Shown: positions 22,541-34,739 of the stretch, one piece after another
Position numbering within the stretch: position 1 is the stretch's first letter
Layout of the letters: every line of letters starts with the position of its first letter
NCBI GenBank assembly: GCA_021292105.1
Contig: CM037870.1
Span: 48,910,508-48,974,507 of the forward strand
Origin: Anadara kagoshimensis
Lineage: Eukaryota > Mollusca > Bivalvia > Arcoida > Arcidae
DNA length: 64,000 bases
Direction of reading: 5' to 3'
The notes under the pieces: model-generated
What the model saw: only the letters and a program-made list of their open reading frames with translations
Database searches by the model: none
What the model was told of the DNA's origin: nothing
Position numbers and translations under genes: made by a program

Positions 22541-23370
22541 TATTTGCTTTTGGAATTGTCATTTGAACATTGATTCCTGGTGGAAGTTTGGGTGTTTTAA
22601 CTTAAATTGCCAGTTTTTCCTTTGGTTTTGGACTTGTGGTTTGGACATAGACTGGTATGTTTGTATTTGATACTTAGCTATTCTGTCGATTTGCAGGGTA
22701 CACATTATCTTGGTCTGATTGTATGACATTAAGTCACAATATGATTTGATTATTTGTTAAAAATGAAAATTCATGTTTCGAGTGATTTCAGCAATAAATA
22801 GTTAAATCGCTCATCAGTTTTTAACAAAATTTAAGCAAAGGTTGAGTTTTCAGAAGTGCATATTTTTTCCTTGGCCTTAAAATTTATTGATAAATAGATC
22901 TTTTTGTAGTCAAAAATAAAATTAATGAGTTTAAATGAAATATGGTTTTAAAAAAGAATTAAATTTTAAGTTTGAAAACCATGTCAATATCTCTAAACTA
23001 TTTGTATCTGCCTTCTCTATGATGAAATTATAACAGAGATAGATTTTCATTGAAGTCATTGGATAAAAATTTTAATTCAAACAAGTAAATCATCTTTCTT
23101 TTTTCGGCTTTTAGCTTGCCTGTAAAACGTATATACAGTAGAGCTTTTGTATTGCCTTCAGTGTGGGCGTCGACCTGAGCTCAGATGTGAATACAAATAC
23201 CTAGGCTTAGTTTTAGTGAAATGAATTGATTTAGCCCTGTGTTAATATTATATCAAACATTTTTTTAAATTTTTGTTGAAATGATCACCATCGAATAAAA
23301 TCTCTTCAAACTGAATCCAATTGATTTATTTTAAAGATACCTTTATTTTTATTGATGTTTTGAATTTTTA
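22541..23370. repeat. Intergenic with one dispersed repeat copy (about 22575-22665)
   Basis: The segment 'cctggtggaagttt...ggtttggacatagactggtatgtttgta' (not contiguous as written) recurs in related form at 37860-37985 and 44085-44190. The rest of the stretch is AT-rich with no gene recognised. Confidence 0.45.
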
Positions 23371-25226
23371 GCTCACCTGAGCCAAAGGCTCAGATGAGCT
23401 ATTGCAATCTATCACCGTCCGTCGTCCGTCGTCCGTCGTGTGTCGTGCGTCGTGCGTAAACTTACATTTTAATCTTCTCCTCCAAAACTACTGGGCCATA
23501 TTTGATGAAACTTGGTGATTATCATGCCTGGGTAACAGCCTTTAAAAATTGTGTTCGGGGTTTGGCCACGCCAACAAGATGGCCGCTGTTACTAAAAATA
23601 GCAAAAAGACAAAAAATCTTCTTCTCTGAAACCAAAAGGTGCAGGCAAATTTAATTGGATATTTGGATTCAGCATACCTGGGAACATCAAAATTGTGTTT
23701 TTCATGAAAATTAGACGAAAAATAGGTTACGCGTTTTTTGCGTAAAATTACGTGATTTTTAAAATGAGACATTTATTGTTATAACTTCATAATGGCTGAA
23801 GATAATTGTATGGAGTTTTCACTGTTGATCTTGTCTTGCAATTTTCTTCCAATTGATGTCAAGGTCGAAGGTCAAGGTCATGTCCCAGTTTTGACCTTTT
23901 ATAAAAAATGCTATTTTTTAACATTTCTTGTGATAATGGCGTAGGATTTTCAGTTATTTATAGGTATTGACATGACGATCATTTTGATACATAAATCAGG
24001 GTTATGGTTCAAAGGTCAAGGTCACAGATGTCCAAGAATACCAAAATAGTTAATTATCTGCAAAACTTTAAACTTTTTGTATAGGCATGTATATTGGAAT
24101 ATTGTAGGTATTGGCCTAACGATCTTTGAATATGAATGAAGGTCATAGGTTCAAAGGTCAAGGTCATTGATGCGAATGAATACTTAAATGGTTAATTATC
24201 TCAAAAACTATAAACTTTTTTTTACAGGCATGTGTATTGGAATATTGTAGGTATTGGCCTAATGATCATTTTGATATATGAATGAAGGTCATAGGTTCAA
24301 AGGTCAAGGTCATAGAATGAACGAATACTTAAATGGTTAATTATCTCAAAAACTATAAATTTTTGTATAGGCATGTATATTAGAATATTGTAGGTATTGG
24401 CCTAACAATCATTTTGATATATGAATGAAGGTCATAGGTTCAAAGGTCAAGGTCATAGCTGGGAAGGAATTTTTAAATGGTTAGTTATCTCAAAAACTTT
24501 TGTATAGGAATGTATATTAGAATATTGTAGGCTTTTGCACAACGATCATTTTGATATATGAATGAAGTTCATACATGTAGGTTCAAAGGTCAAGGTCATA
24601 GATGCAAACTAATACTTAAATGGTTAATTATCTCAAAAACTATAAACTTTTTGTATAGGCATGTATATTAGAATATTGTAGGTAATGGCCTATCAATCAT
24701 TTTGATATATGAATGAAGGTTATAGGTTCAAAGGTCAAGGTCATAGACGCGAACGAATACTTAAATGGTTAATTATCTCAAAAACTATAAACATTTTGTA
24801 TAGGCATGTATATTGGAATATTGTAGGTATTTGCACAACAATCATTTTTATATAGAATGAAGGTCATAGGTTCAAAGGTCAAGGTCATAGATGCAAACGA
24901 ATACTTAAATGGTTAATTATCTCAAAAACTATAAACTCTTTGTATAGGCATGTATATTGGAATATTGAGGTATTGGCCTAATGCACATTTAAATATACAG
25001 ATGTTTTAGCTGTTTATAAATAATATATGTGGCTAGACTTTAAATATGTATATATAGCATACTTATATAATAATATTATAATTAATTTGCAAAAATACTT
25101 CCATATTATTGGCCTTACTGCTTAAAATTTTGATATTCTCTTTATTAATGTCATTGACCATTGAACCTCTGCATAAGATATGTACTCTTCCTCAGGTGAG
25201 CGTTAAGGCCCATGGGCCTCTTGTTT
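23371..25226 (+). mobile_element. Helitron2-like (pearl/HINE-type) non-autonomous element, copy 1
   Basis: The 5' end is a perfect hairpin beginning GCTCACCTGAG (23371-23381). The inverse CTCAGGTGAGC lies at 25191-25201, then the hairpin AGGCCCATGGGCCT (25206-25219) and terminal CTTGTTT (25220-25226). After the left end come GTCCGTCGTCC-type microsatellite repeats, then about seven ~145-bp tandem repeats (about 23960-24980) marked by TTCAAAGGTCAAGGTCA and AATGGTTAATTATCTCAAAA. The layout (microsatellite, tandem core, unique 3' part) matches bivalve 'pearl' elements and Helentron-associated interspersed elements in general. No coding capacity. Confidence 0.7.
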
Positions 25227-25469
25227 ATCTGCATGTCTAATATTGCAGCCCAAGTCTCGCTTTTGCTTTCTCAGAAGATATTCAGGTTTACGAGATTTCT
25301 TATGGGAAACTGGTCTATTGTGAATCTTGAGTAACATTTAGAAGATTTTTATTTAAAAAATTGATTTACTTTAGAGATTCATTATTATAATTTATGACGG
25401 ATGAGTTGGCATTAATATGCTGCATGAAAAAATTATGTCCCATCTTATTGAAATTTTATTAGTTTTTTA

Positions 25470-27767
25470 GCTCACCTGAGCCAAAGGCTCAGATGAGCTA
25501 TTGCAATCTATCACCGTCCGTCGTGCGTCGTCCGTCGTGCGTCGTCCGTCGTCCGTCGTGTGTAAACTTTACATTTTAATCTTCTCCTCCAAAACTACTG
25601 GGCCATATTTGATGAAACTTAGTGATTATCATGCCTGGGTAGCAGCCTTTCAAAATTGTGTTCGGGGTTTGGCCACGCCCAACAAGATGGCCGCTGTTAC
25701 TAAAAATAGCAAAAAGACAAAAAAATCTTCTTCTCTGAAACCAAAAGGTGCAGGCAAATTTTGATTGGATATTGGATTCAGCATACCTGGAACATTAAAA
25801 TTGTGTTTTTCATGAAAATTAGACGAAAATAGGTTACGCGTTTTTTTTGCGTAAAATTACATAATTTTAAAATGAGACATTTATTGTTATAACTTCATAA
25901 TGGCTGAAGATAATTGTATGGAGTTTCACTGTTGATCTTGTCTTGCAATTTTCTTCCAATTGATGTCAAGTCGAAGGTCAAGGTCATGTCCCAGTTTTGA
26001 CTTGATAAAAAATGCTATTTTTTAACATTTCTCGTGAAAATGGCGTAGGATTTTCAGTTATTTGTAGGTATTAACATGGCGATCATTTTGATACATAGAT
26101 CAGGGTCATGGGTTCAAAGGTCAAGGTCACAGATGTCCAAGAATACCAAAATAGTTAATTATCTCAAAAACTATAAACTTTTTGTATAGGCATTTATATT
26201 GGAATATGTAGGTATTGGCCTAACGATAATTTTGATATATAGATAAAGGTCATAGTTTCAAAGGTCAAGGTCATAGACGCGAACGAATACTTAAATGGTT
26301 AATTATCTCAAAAACTATAAACTTTTTGTATAGGCATGTATATTGGAATATTGTAGGTATTGGCCTAATGATCATTTTGATATATGAATGAAGGTCATAG
26401 ATTCAAAGGTCAAGGTCATAGAATTGAACGAATACTTAAATGGTTAATTATCTCAAAAACTATAAACTTTTTGTATAGGCATTTATATTGGAATATTGTA
26501 GGTATTGGCCTAACGATAATTTTGATATATAGATAAAGGTCATAGTTCAAAGGTCAAGGTCATAGATGCGAACGAATACTTAAATGGTTAATTATCTCAA
26601 AAACTATAAACTTTTTGTATAGGCTGTATATTGGAATATTGTAGGTATTGGCCTAATGATCATTTTGATATATGAATGAAGGTCATAGATTCAAAGGTCA
26701 AGGTCATAGAATTGAACGAATACTTAAATGGTTAATTATCTCAAAAACTATAAACTTTTTGTATAGGCATGTATATTGGAATATTGTAGGTATTGGTCTA
26801 ACGATCATTTTGATATATGAATGAAGGTCATGGGTTCAAAGGTCAAGGTCATAGCTGCAAACGAATATTTAAATGGTTAATTATCTCAAGAACTATAAAC
26901 TTTTGTATAGGCATGTATATTAGAATATTGTAGGCATTTGCACAACAATCATTTTGATATATGAATGAAGTTCATAGGTTCAAAGGTCAAGGTCATAGAT
27001 GCAAACTAATACTTAAATGGTTAATTATCTCAGAAAAACTATAAAACTTTTTGTATAGGCATGTATATTAGAATATTGTAGGTATGGCCTAACGATCATT
27101 TTGATAGATGAATGAAGGTCATAGGTTCAAAGGTCAAGGTCATAGATGCAAGAATACTTAAAAGGTTAATTATCTCAAAAAACTATAAACTTTTTGTATA
27201 GGCATGTATATTGGAATAAGGTATGTATTGGCCTAATGATCAATTTTGATATGAATGAAGGTCATAGGTTCAAAGGTCAAGGTTATAGATGCAAATGAAT
27301 ACTTAAATGGTTAATTATCTCAAAAACTATAAACTTTTTGTATAGGCATGTACATTGGAATATTGTAGGCATTGCACAACAATCAGTGATATATGAATGA
27401 AGGTCATAGGTTTTAAAGGTCAAGGTCATAGATGCAAACGAATACTTAAATGGTTAATTATCTCAAAAAACTATAAACTCTTTGTATAGACATGTATATT
27501 GGAATATGTAGGTATTGGCCTAATGCACATTTTAATATACAGATGTTTTAGCTGTTTATAAATAATATATTGTAGCAGACTTTAAATATGTTATATATAG
27601 CATACTATATATATAATTATTATAATTAATTTGCAAAATACTTGCATATTATGGCCCTTACTGCTGAAAATTTTGATATTCTCTTATTAATGTCATTGAC
27701 ATTGAACCTCTGCAAAAGATATGTACTCTTCTTCAGGTGAGCGTTAAGGCCCATGGGCCTCTTGTTT
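25470..27767 (+). mobile_element. Helitron2-like (pearl/HINE-type) non-autonomous element, copy 2
   Basis: Same family and orientation as copy 1 and only about 240 bp after it. Ends: GCTCACCTGAG (25470-25480), inverse TCAGGTGAGC (27733-27742), hairpin AGGCCCATGGGCCT (27747-27760), CTTGTTT (27761-27767). It carries about ten ~145-bp tandem repeats against about seven in copy 1. Both flanks are found joined, without the element, at 28184-28280, which sets the insertion point and confirms the ends. Short open frames inside it are not genes. Confidence 0.75.
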
Positions 27768-27812
27768 TCTAATGTCACAACTAAATTTTAAACACTAAAT
27801 ATTAGAAAGCAG

Positions 27813-28183
27813 AACTTCGGGTATGATATCTGTATAGTTGACACGATTCACAACAGCTCTGTAAAATTATTTTATATTGGTGAAATAGAATGGAAGGATT
27901 ATCATTTTTGTGAACATTGCTTAAAAAACGGTTGTCCTGTTCGTGAGTACCAAATTTCATTATATATACCGGTGTTTGTATAAAATTTGATAATAACCGA
28001 CCGCGCTGAGCCAGTTACAATAAGATAATGGCAACGAACCACACACACACACATCGCATGACAGTATGTCTAGTCAAAACAAATATGAGCAAAAGGAGAT
28101 CAGTTCAGAAATAGAGGATGTTAAGAAAGTATATAGTGGTAAATCTTTAGAAGAGTGTTTCACTATTTTGAACATGAGATTAG
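27813..28183. other. Spacer between filled and unfilled site
   Basis: No gene. A short CA run occurs at about 28041-28053. Confidence 0.4.
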
Positions 28184-28280
28184 ACATTAATACATAAAAA
28201 ATTATGTCCCATCTTATTGAAATTTTGTTTTTATTCTAATGTCACAACTAAATTTTAAACACTAAATATTAGAAAGCACA
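28184..28280 (+). repeat. Unfilled duplicate of the insertion site of the 25470-27767 element
   Basis: The left part (AAATTATGTCCCATCTTATT, about 28199-28218) matches the sequence just left of copy 2 (25430-25449), and the right part (TCTAATGTCACAACTAAATT onward) matches the sequence just right of it (27768-27812). Only a short T-rich joint lies between. So a ~95-bp local duplication exists, and the element sits in one copy but not the other. Confidence 0.75.
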
Positions 28281-28971
28281 GAGGCCATGAAAGCAAAGCT
28301 TTCACCATAGATAACATGTGTGCATAATTCTTAAACCAATGAAATTTCTTGAAATTCATACCTCCAACACAACAATCTGTATACTCGTGAGTTGAAAAAT
28401 ATCTGTCAAATTCACATAATTTCCAAAAATATGTCTCATGAGATGGCATTAAATTTAAAAATGAATTATTTCAGATGAATTCAGAATTTTCCCTATGTAA
28501 TATAGAAAAGTAATGCCACAGTGGTCTGCTGTAGTTTCTAAATGGTAACACTGCCAGTCATATTACATGTTATGTATATATTGATGGACTACCATATATT
28601 GACACCACATTTATCCACTCAACAGTGGAATAACTGCTGTAATATACTAAAATATTCAAAATACTCCAAAAACATCAATGCTGGATTGTTTTAAAATCAT
28701 TGACACAAATATATATTTTGTAAAACTAATCATGTGACTAACTAGACCATGACATTAAAATTTCCCCAATCACAGAAGGACATTTTTAGAAGTGATATTT
28801 GATGTTTTTCAAAGAACTCCATGTTTGTGAACGGGTTAACCAGTTACAGAAGGTTTATATGTACATGTAATTTATTTTTAATAATACAATTTATTTGTTT
28901 TTCCCTTCAAGAAGAAATATAGTCTGTTTATCATACAGGAGTGTTTTACTTCATGTTTATTATCTATTAAT
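28281..28971. other. AT-rich intergenic stretch
   Basis: I see no gene, RNA gene or bounded repeat here. Confidence 0.4.
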
Positions 28972-29070
28972 CTATTATGGACCTCCGAGGAAACTGTTCT
29001 CCTATAGTGTTGTCTGGAGAGGAGAACTACACTATAGGAGCACTGTTCCCGAGGGAGAGGTTCATAATAG
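28972..29070. mobile_element. Hairpin MITE
   Basis: CTATTATGGACCTC... on the left and ...GAGGTTCATAATAG on the right are imperfect inverse copies over about 45 bp. Both arms contain CTCCTATAGTGT or its inverse ACACTATAGGAG, around a very short loop. No coding capacity. Confidence 0.6.
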
Positions 29071-30379
29071 ATTTAGTACATCACATGTCTATGTTTGAAT
29101 TAATTTTCAAATTTACTATTAATTTTATTCAACATCAACTGCAATAAATAAATAAATAAAATGAATACATAAATAAATAAAACATTAAAACTACAATTAA
29201 TCTCAACATCAATGCATTTTCACACATGTCTAAAATAATAAAGTCAGGGACTATACCTAGGTATAGTCTCGTTGCTATGCATTGTCAAGGGCAGACAATT
29301 TCTGCATCAAGTAGTATTTATGTAGTTATCCAATGATTATTCAAAAAATTAACAAGTGATGTACTAATACATTATTGTAGTTTCTATCTTACAGTTTCTG
29401 AAAATCGTGTTACACTGTTATTGTTATCAGGATTGCGTTTGTTCAAGGCTCCATTAGCCTAACCAATTGGACAGTGACATTTTGTATCTTGTCTAGAGAG
29501 TAATCTGTTCTAAAGTAAATGCATACATTACAATTGATATTATCATATGGAAGTAATTTAAGTCAAAATTGTTTGTCAATAGGAAATATTTGTAATTATA
29601 AATGACATTTTGAATTTCACTAACCATTTGGTTAAGGTAACGGAGCTTTTGACAACTGGGTCTGTTCAGTGAATAAAATTGAGTAAGCTCATATGAGCAG
29701 AAAGATTTGTAAGTCCAGTATACATGTAGATCAAAAGTGATTTATGATTTCTTGGCACTTTAACCAATCAGGTTTACAAAATAATGGTGACAGACCCTGA
29801 AATTTTATATGGGGCCGGGGGGGGGGGGGGGTGTCTCTATTTATCGTGGATGCAGAAGAAATAGTGGGGGGGAGTCTGGGGCAAGTGTGCCCAGAAAGTA
29901 TTTGAAATGTAACAGAAAATCCTGCAATTTGAGTGAGTGATACTCTCACACCAATACGTAATATGGACAGAAATAAAGGGGGTTCTGACCCCCAGAACTC
30001 CCAACCCTCTTGGGTCTGCAATTGAGAAGAATGATTCAGCTGGACTTATAATGTTATACCCAGTATTCTGTGATGTCACTGGTGGAAATAATTCAAACAA
30101 AATCAGCTATTATTTAAGTCAATGTTTAAAAGGCCTATTCAGGAATTATTTTTTAATCCTGTGAAGATTGTTAAAAGATTTTTATGTTTAGTATAATTTC
30201 GTATTTTTACTAGCCAGTTTTCATGTCAGCTACTAGAATTATGTTTATACACATTTAATTTTAGCATGTACTGGTTTTATATCATGATATTAAATACAGA
30301 GTACTAAAATTCTATAATATGTTGTTGTTATTTGTTTGTCGGTAAAATGGTGTTAATTTCATTCATATTGAAACATGTT
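29071..30379. other. Intergenic with a G-rich tract
   Basis: No gene is recognised. A nearly pure G run at about 29814-29831 stands out. (AAAT)n-type simple repeats occur at about 29145-29180. Confidence 0.4.
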
Positions 30380-33300
30380 ATAAATACATGTATCTACACC
30401 GAGACGTGTTATTTCATTTACATGTATATTCAGACATGTTATTTCATTTACATATACATGATATTTCATTTACATGTACATTCAGACATATATTTCATTA
30501 CATGTATATTCAGACATGTTATTTCATTTACATGTATATTCAGACATGTGATTTCATTACATGTATATTCAGACGTGTTATTTCATTTACATATACATGA
30601 TATTCATTTACATGTACATTCAGACATGTTATTTCATTTAACTGTCTATTGGACATGTTATTCATTACATGTATATCAGACATGTGATTTCATTTACATG
30701 TACATCAGACATGTGGTTCATTTACATGTACATTCAGACATGATATTTCATTTACATGCATATTGAGACGTGTTATTTCATTTACATGTATATTATACAT
30801 GTTATTTCATTTACATGTATATTGAGACGTGTTATTTCATTTACATGTATATTCATACATGTTATTTCATTTACTGGTATATTCAGACTTGTGGTTTCAT
30901 TTACATGTACATTCAGACATGATATTTCATTTACATGCATATTCAGACATGTTATTTCAATTTACATGTATATTCATACATGTTATTTCATTTACATGTA
31001 TATTCAGACATGTGATTTCATTTACATGTACATTCAGACATGATATTTTATTTACATGTATATTCAGACGTGTTATTTCATTTACATATACATGATATTT
31101 CATTTACATGTACATTCAGACATGATATTTTATTTACATGTATATTCAGACGTGTTATTTCATTTACATGTATATTCAGACATGTTATTTCATTTACATA
31201 TACATGATATTTCATTTACATGTACATTCAGACATGTGATTTCATTTACATGTATATTCAGACATGTGACTTCATTTACATGCAAATTCAGACACATGTA
31301 TATTCAGACATGTTTTTTCATTTACATGTATATTCAGATATGTTTTTTCCATGTACATGCATATTCAGACATGTGATTTCATTTTCATGTATCTTCAGAC
31401 ATGTTATTTCATTTACATGCATATTCAGACTTGTGGTTTCATTTACATGCATATTCAGAATGTAATTTCATTTTCATGTATCTTCAGACATGTTATTTCA
31501 TTTACTGGCATATTCAGACTTATGGTTTCATTACATGTGCATTCAGACATATTTCATTTACATGTACATTCAGACATGTGATTTCATTTACATGTACATT
31601 CAGACATGTTATTTCATTTACATGTATATTCAGACATGATATTTCATTTACATGTATATTCAGACATGTTATTTCATTTACATGTATATTCAGGCATGTT
31701 ATTTCATTTACATGTACATTCAGACATGTTATTTCATTTACATGTATATTGAGACGTGTTATTTCATTTACATGTATATTCAGACATGTTATTTCATTTA
31801 CATGTACATTCAGACATGTTATTTCATTTACATGTATATTGAGACGTGTTATTTCATTTACATGTACATTCAGACATGTTATTTCATTTACATGTATATT
31901 GAGACGTGTTATTTCATTTACATGTATATTGAGAATGTTATTTCATTTACATGTATATTCAGACATGATTTCATTTACATGTATATTCAGACATGTTATT
32001 TCATTTACATGTACATTCAGACATGTGATTTCATTTACATGTATATTCAGACATGTGACTTCATTTACATGCAAATTCAGACACATGTATATTCAGACAT
32101 GTTTTTTCATTTACATGTATATTCAGATATGTTTTTTCCATGTACATGCATATTCAGACATGTGATTTCATTTTCATGTATCTTCAGACATGTTATTTCA
32201 TTTACATGCATATTCAGACTTGTGGTTTCATTTACATGCATATTCAGACATGTAATTTCATTTTCATGTATCTTCAGACATGTTATTTCATTTACATGCA
32301 TATTCAGACTTATGGTTTCATTTACATGTGCATTCAGACATATTTCATTTACATGTACATTCAGACATGTGATTTCATTTACATGTACATTCAGACATGT
32401 TATTTCATTTACATGTATATTCAGACATGGTATTTCATTTACATGTATATTCAGACATGTATTTCATTTACATGTATATTCAGGCATGTTATTTCATTTA
32501 CATGTACATTCAGACATGTTATTTCATTTACATGTATATTGAGACGTGTTATTTCATTTACCATGTCTATTCAGCATGTTATTTCATTTACATGTACATT
32601 CAGACATGTTATTTCTTTACATGTATATTGAGACGTGTTATTTCATTTACATGTACATTAGACATGTTATTTCATTTACATGTATAGAGACGTGTTATTT
32701 CATTTACATGTATATGAGACATGTTATTTCATTTACATGTATATTCAGACATGATATTTCATTTACATGATATTCAGACATGTTATTTCATTTACATGTA
32801 CATTCAGACATGTGATTTCATTTACATGTATATTCAGACATGTGACCATTTACATGCAAATTCAGACACATGTATATTCAGACATGTTTTTTCATTTACA
32901 TGATATTCAGATATGTTTTTTCCATGTACATGCATTTCAGACATGTGATTTCATTTTCATGTTCTTCAGACATGTTATTTCATTTACATGCATATTCAGA
33001 CTTGTGGTTTCATTTACATGCATATTCAGACATGTAATTTCATTTTCATGTATCTTCAGACATGTTATTTCATTTACATGCATATTCAGACTTATGGTTT
33101 CATTTACATGTGCATTCAGACATATTTCATTTACATGTACATTCAGACATGTGATTTCATTTACATGTACATTCAGACATGTTATTTCATTTACATGTAT
33201 ATTCAGACATGATATTTCATTTACATGTATATTCAGACATGTTATTTCATTTACATGTATATTCAGGCATGTTATTTCATTTACATGTACATTCAGACAT

Positions 33301-33739
33301 GTTATTTCATTTACATGTATATTGAGACGTGTTATTTCATTTACATGTATATTCAGGCATGTTATTTCATTTACATGTACATTCAGACATGTTATTTCAT
33401 TTACATGTATATTGAGACGTGTTATTTCATTTACATGTACATTCAGACATGATATTTCATTTACATGTATATTGAGACGTGTTATTTCATTTACATGTAT
33501 ATTGAGACATGTTATTTCATTTACATGTATATTCAGACATGATATTTCATTTACATGTATATTCAGACATGTTATTTCATTTACATGTACATTCAGACAT
33601 GTGATTTCATTTACATGTATATTCAGACATGTGACTTCATTTACATGCAAATTCAGACACATGATATCAGACATGTTTTTCATTTACATGTATATTCAGA
33701 TATGTTTTTTCCATGTACATGCATATTCAGACATGTGAT
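30380..33739. repeat. 30-bp minisatellite with ~0.79 kb higher-order period
   Basis: About 3.4 kb of a 30-bp unit, roughly TTATTTCATTTACATG followed by TATATTCAGACATG. A variant block marked by TGCAAATTCAGACACATG recurs at 31281, 32070, 32855 and 33646, spacings of 789, 785 and 791 bp, so about 26 units form a higher-order repeat. The unit length is a multiple of three and lacks stops in several frames, which produces long, entirely repetitive open frames on both strands that are not genes. Single-base losses cluster at 30480-30720 and 32540-32960. The array runs into the gap. Confidence 0.95.
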
Positions 33740-34739
33740 NNNNNNNNNNNNNNNNNNNNNNNNNNNNNNNNNNNNNNNNNNNNNNNNNNNNNNNNNNNNN
33801 NNNNNNNNNNNNNNNNNNNNNNNNNNNNNNNNNNNNNNNNNNNNNNNNNNNNNNNNNNNNNNNNNNNNNNNNNNNNNNNNNNNNNNNNNNNNNNNNNNNN
33901 NNNNNNNNNNNNNNNNNNNNNNNNNNNNNNNNNNNNNNNNNNNNNNNNNNNNNNNNNNNNNNNNNNNNNNNNNNNNNNNNNNNNNNNNNNNNNNNNNNNN
34001 NNNNNNNNNNNNNNNNNNNNNNNNNNNNNNNNNNNNNNNNNNNNNNNNNNNNNNNNNNNNNNNNNNNNNNNNNNNNNNNNNNNNNNNNNNNNNNNNNNNN
34101 NNNNNNNNNNNNNNNNNNNNNNNNNNNNNNNNNNNNNNNNNNNNNNNNNNNNNNNNNNNNNNNNNNNNNNNNNNNNNNNNNNNNNNNNNNNNNNNNNNNN
34201 NNNNNNNNNNNNNNNNNNNNNNNNNNNNNNNNNNNNNNNNNNNNNNNNNNNNNNNNNNNNNNNNNNNNNNNNNNNNNNNNNNNNNNNNNNNNNNNNNNNN
34301 NNNNNNNNNNNNNNNNNNNNNNNNNNNNNNNNNNNNNNNNNNNNNNNNNNNNNNNNNNNNNNNNNNNNNNNNNNNNNNNNNNNNNNNNNNNNNNNNNNNN
34401 NNNNNNNNNNNNNNNNNNNNNNNNNNNNNNNNNNNNNNNNNNNNNNNNNNNNNNNNNNNNNNNNNNNNNNNNNNNNNNNNNNNNNNNNNNNNNNNNNNNN
34501 NNNNNNNNNNNNNNNNNNNNNNNNNNNNNNNNNNNNNNNNNNNNNNNNNNNNNNNNNNNNNNNNNNNNNNNNNNNNNNNNNNNNNNNNNNNNNNNNNNNN
34601 NNNNNNNNNNNNNNNNNNNNNNNNNNNNNNNNNNNNNNNNNNNNNNNNNNNNNNNNNNNNNNNNNNNNNNNNNNNNNNNNNNNNNNNNNNNNNNNNNNNN
34701 NNNNNNNNNNNNNNNNNNNNNNNNNNNNNNNNNNNNNNN
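33740..34739. other. Assembly gap, exactly 1,000 N
   Basis: The round size suggests a placeholder of unknown true length. The left edge is inside the 30-bp array and the right edge is a CT microsatellite (34740-34755), so the array end is not seen. Confidence 0.98.

Noticed and set aside
30332-33738. Long repetitive open frames of 60-320 codons on both strands
   Set aside because: They follow from a 30-bp unit with no stop in several frames; all are the same 10-residue repeat read in different frames, and frames break at indels.
30380-33739. CRISPR-like array of 30-bp repeats
   Set aside because: The units are directly adjacent with no unique spacers, and the DNA is eukaryotic.
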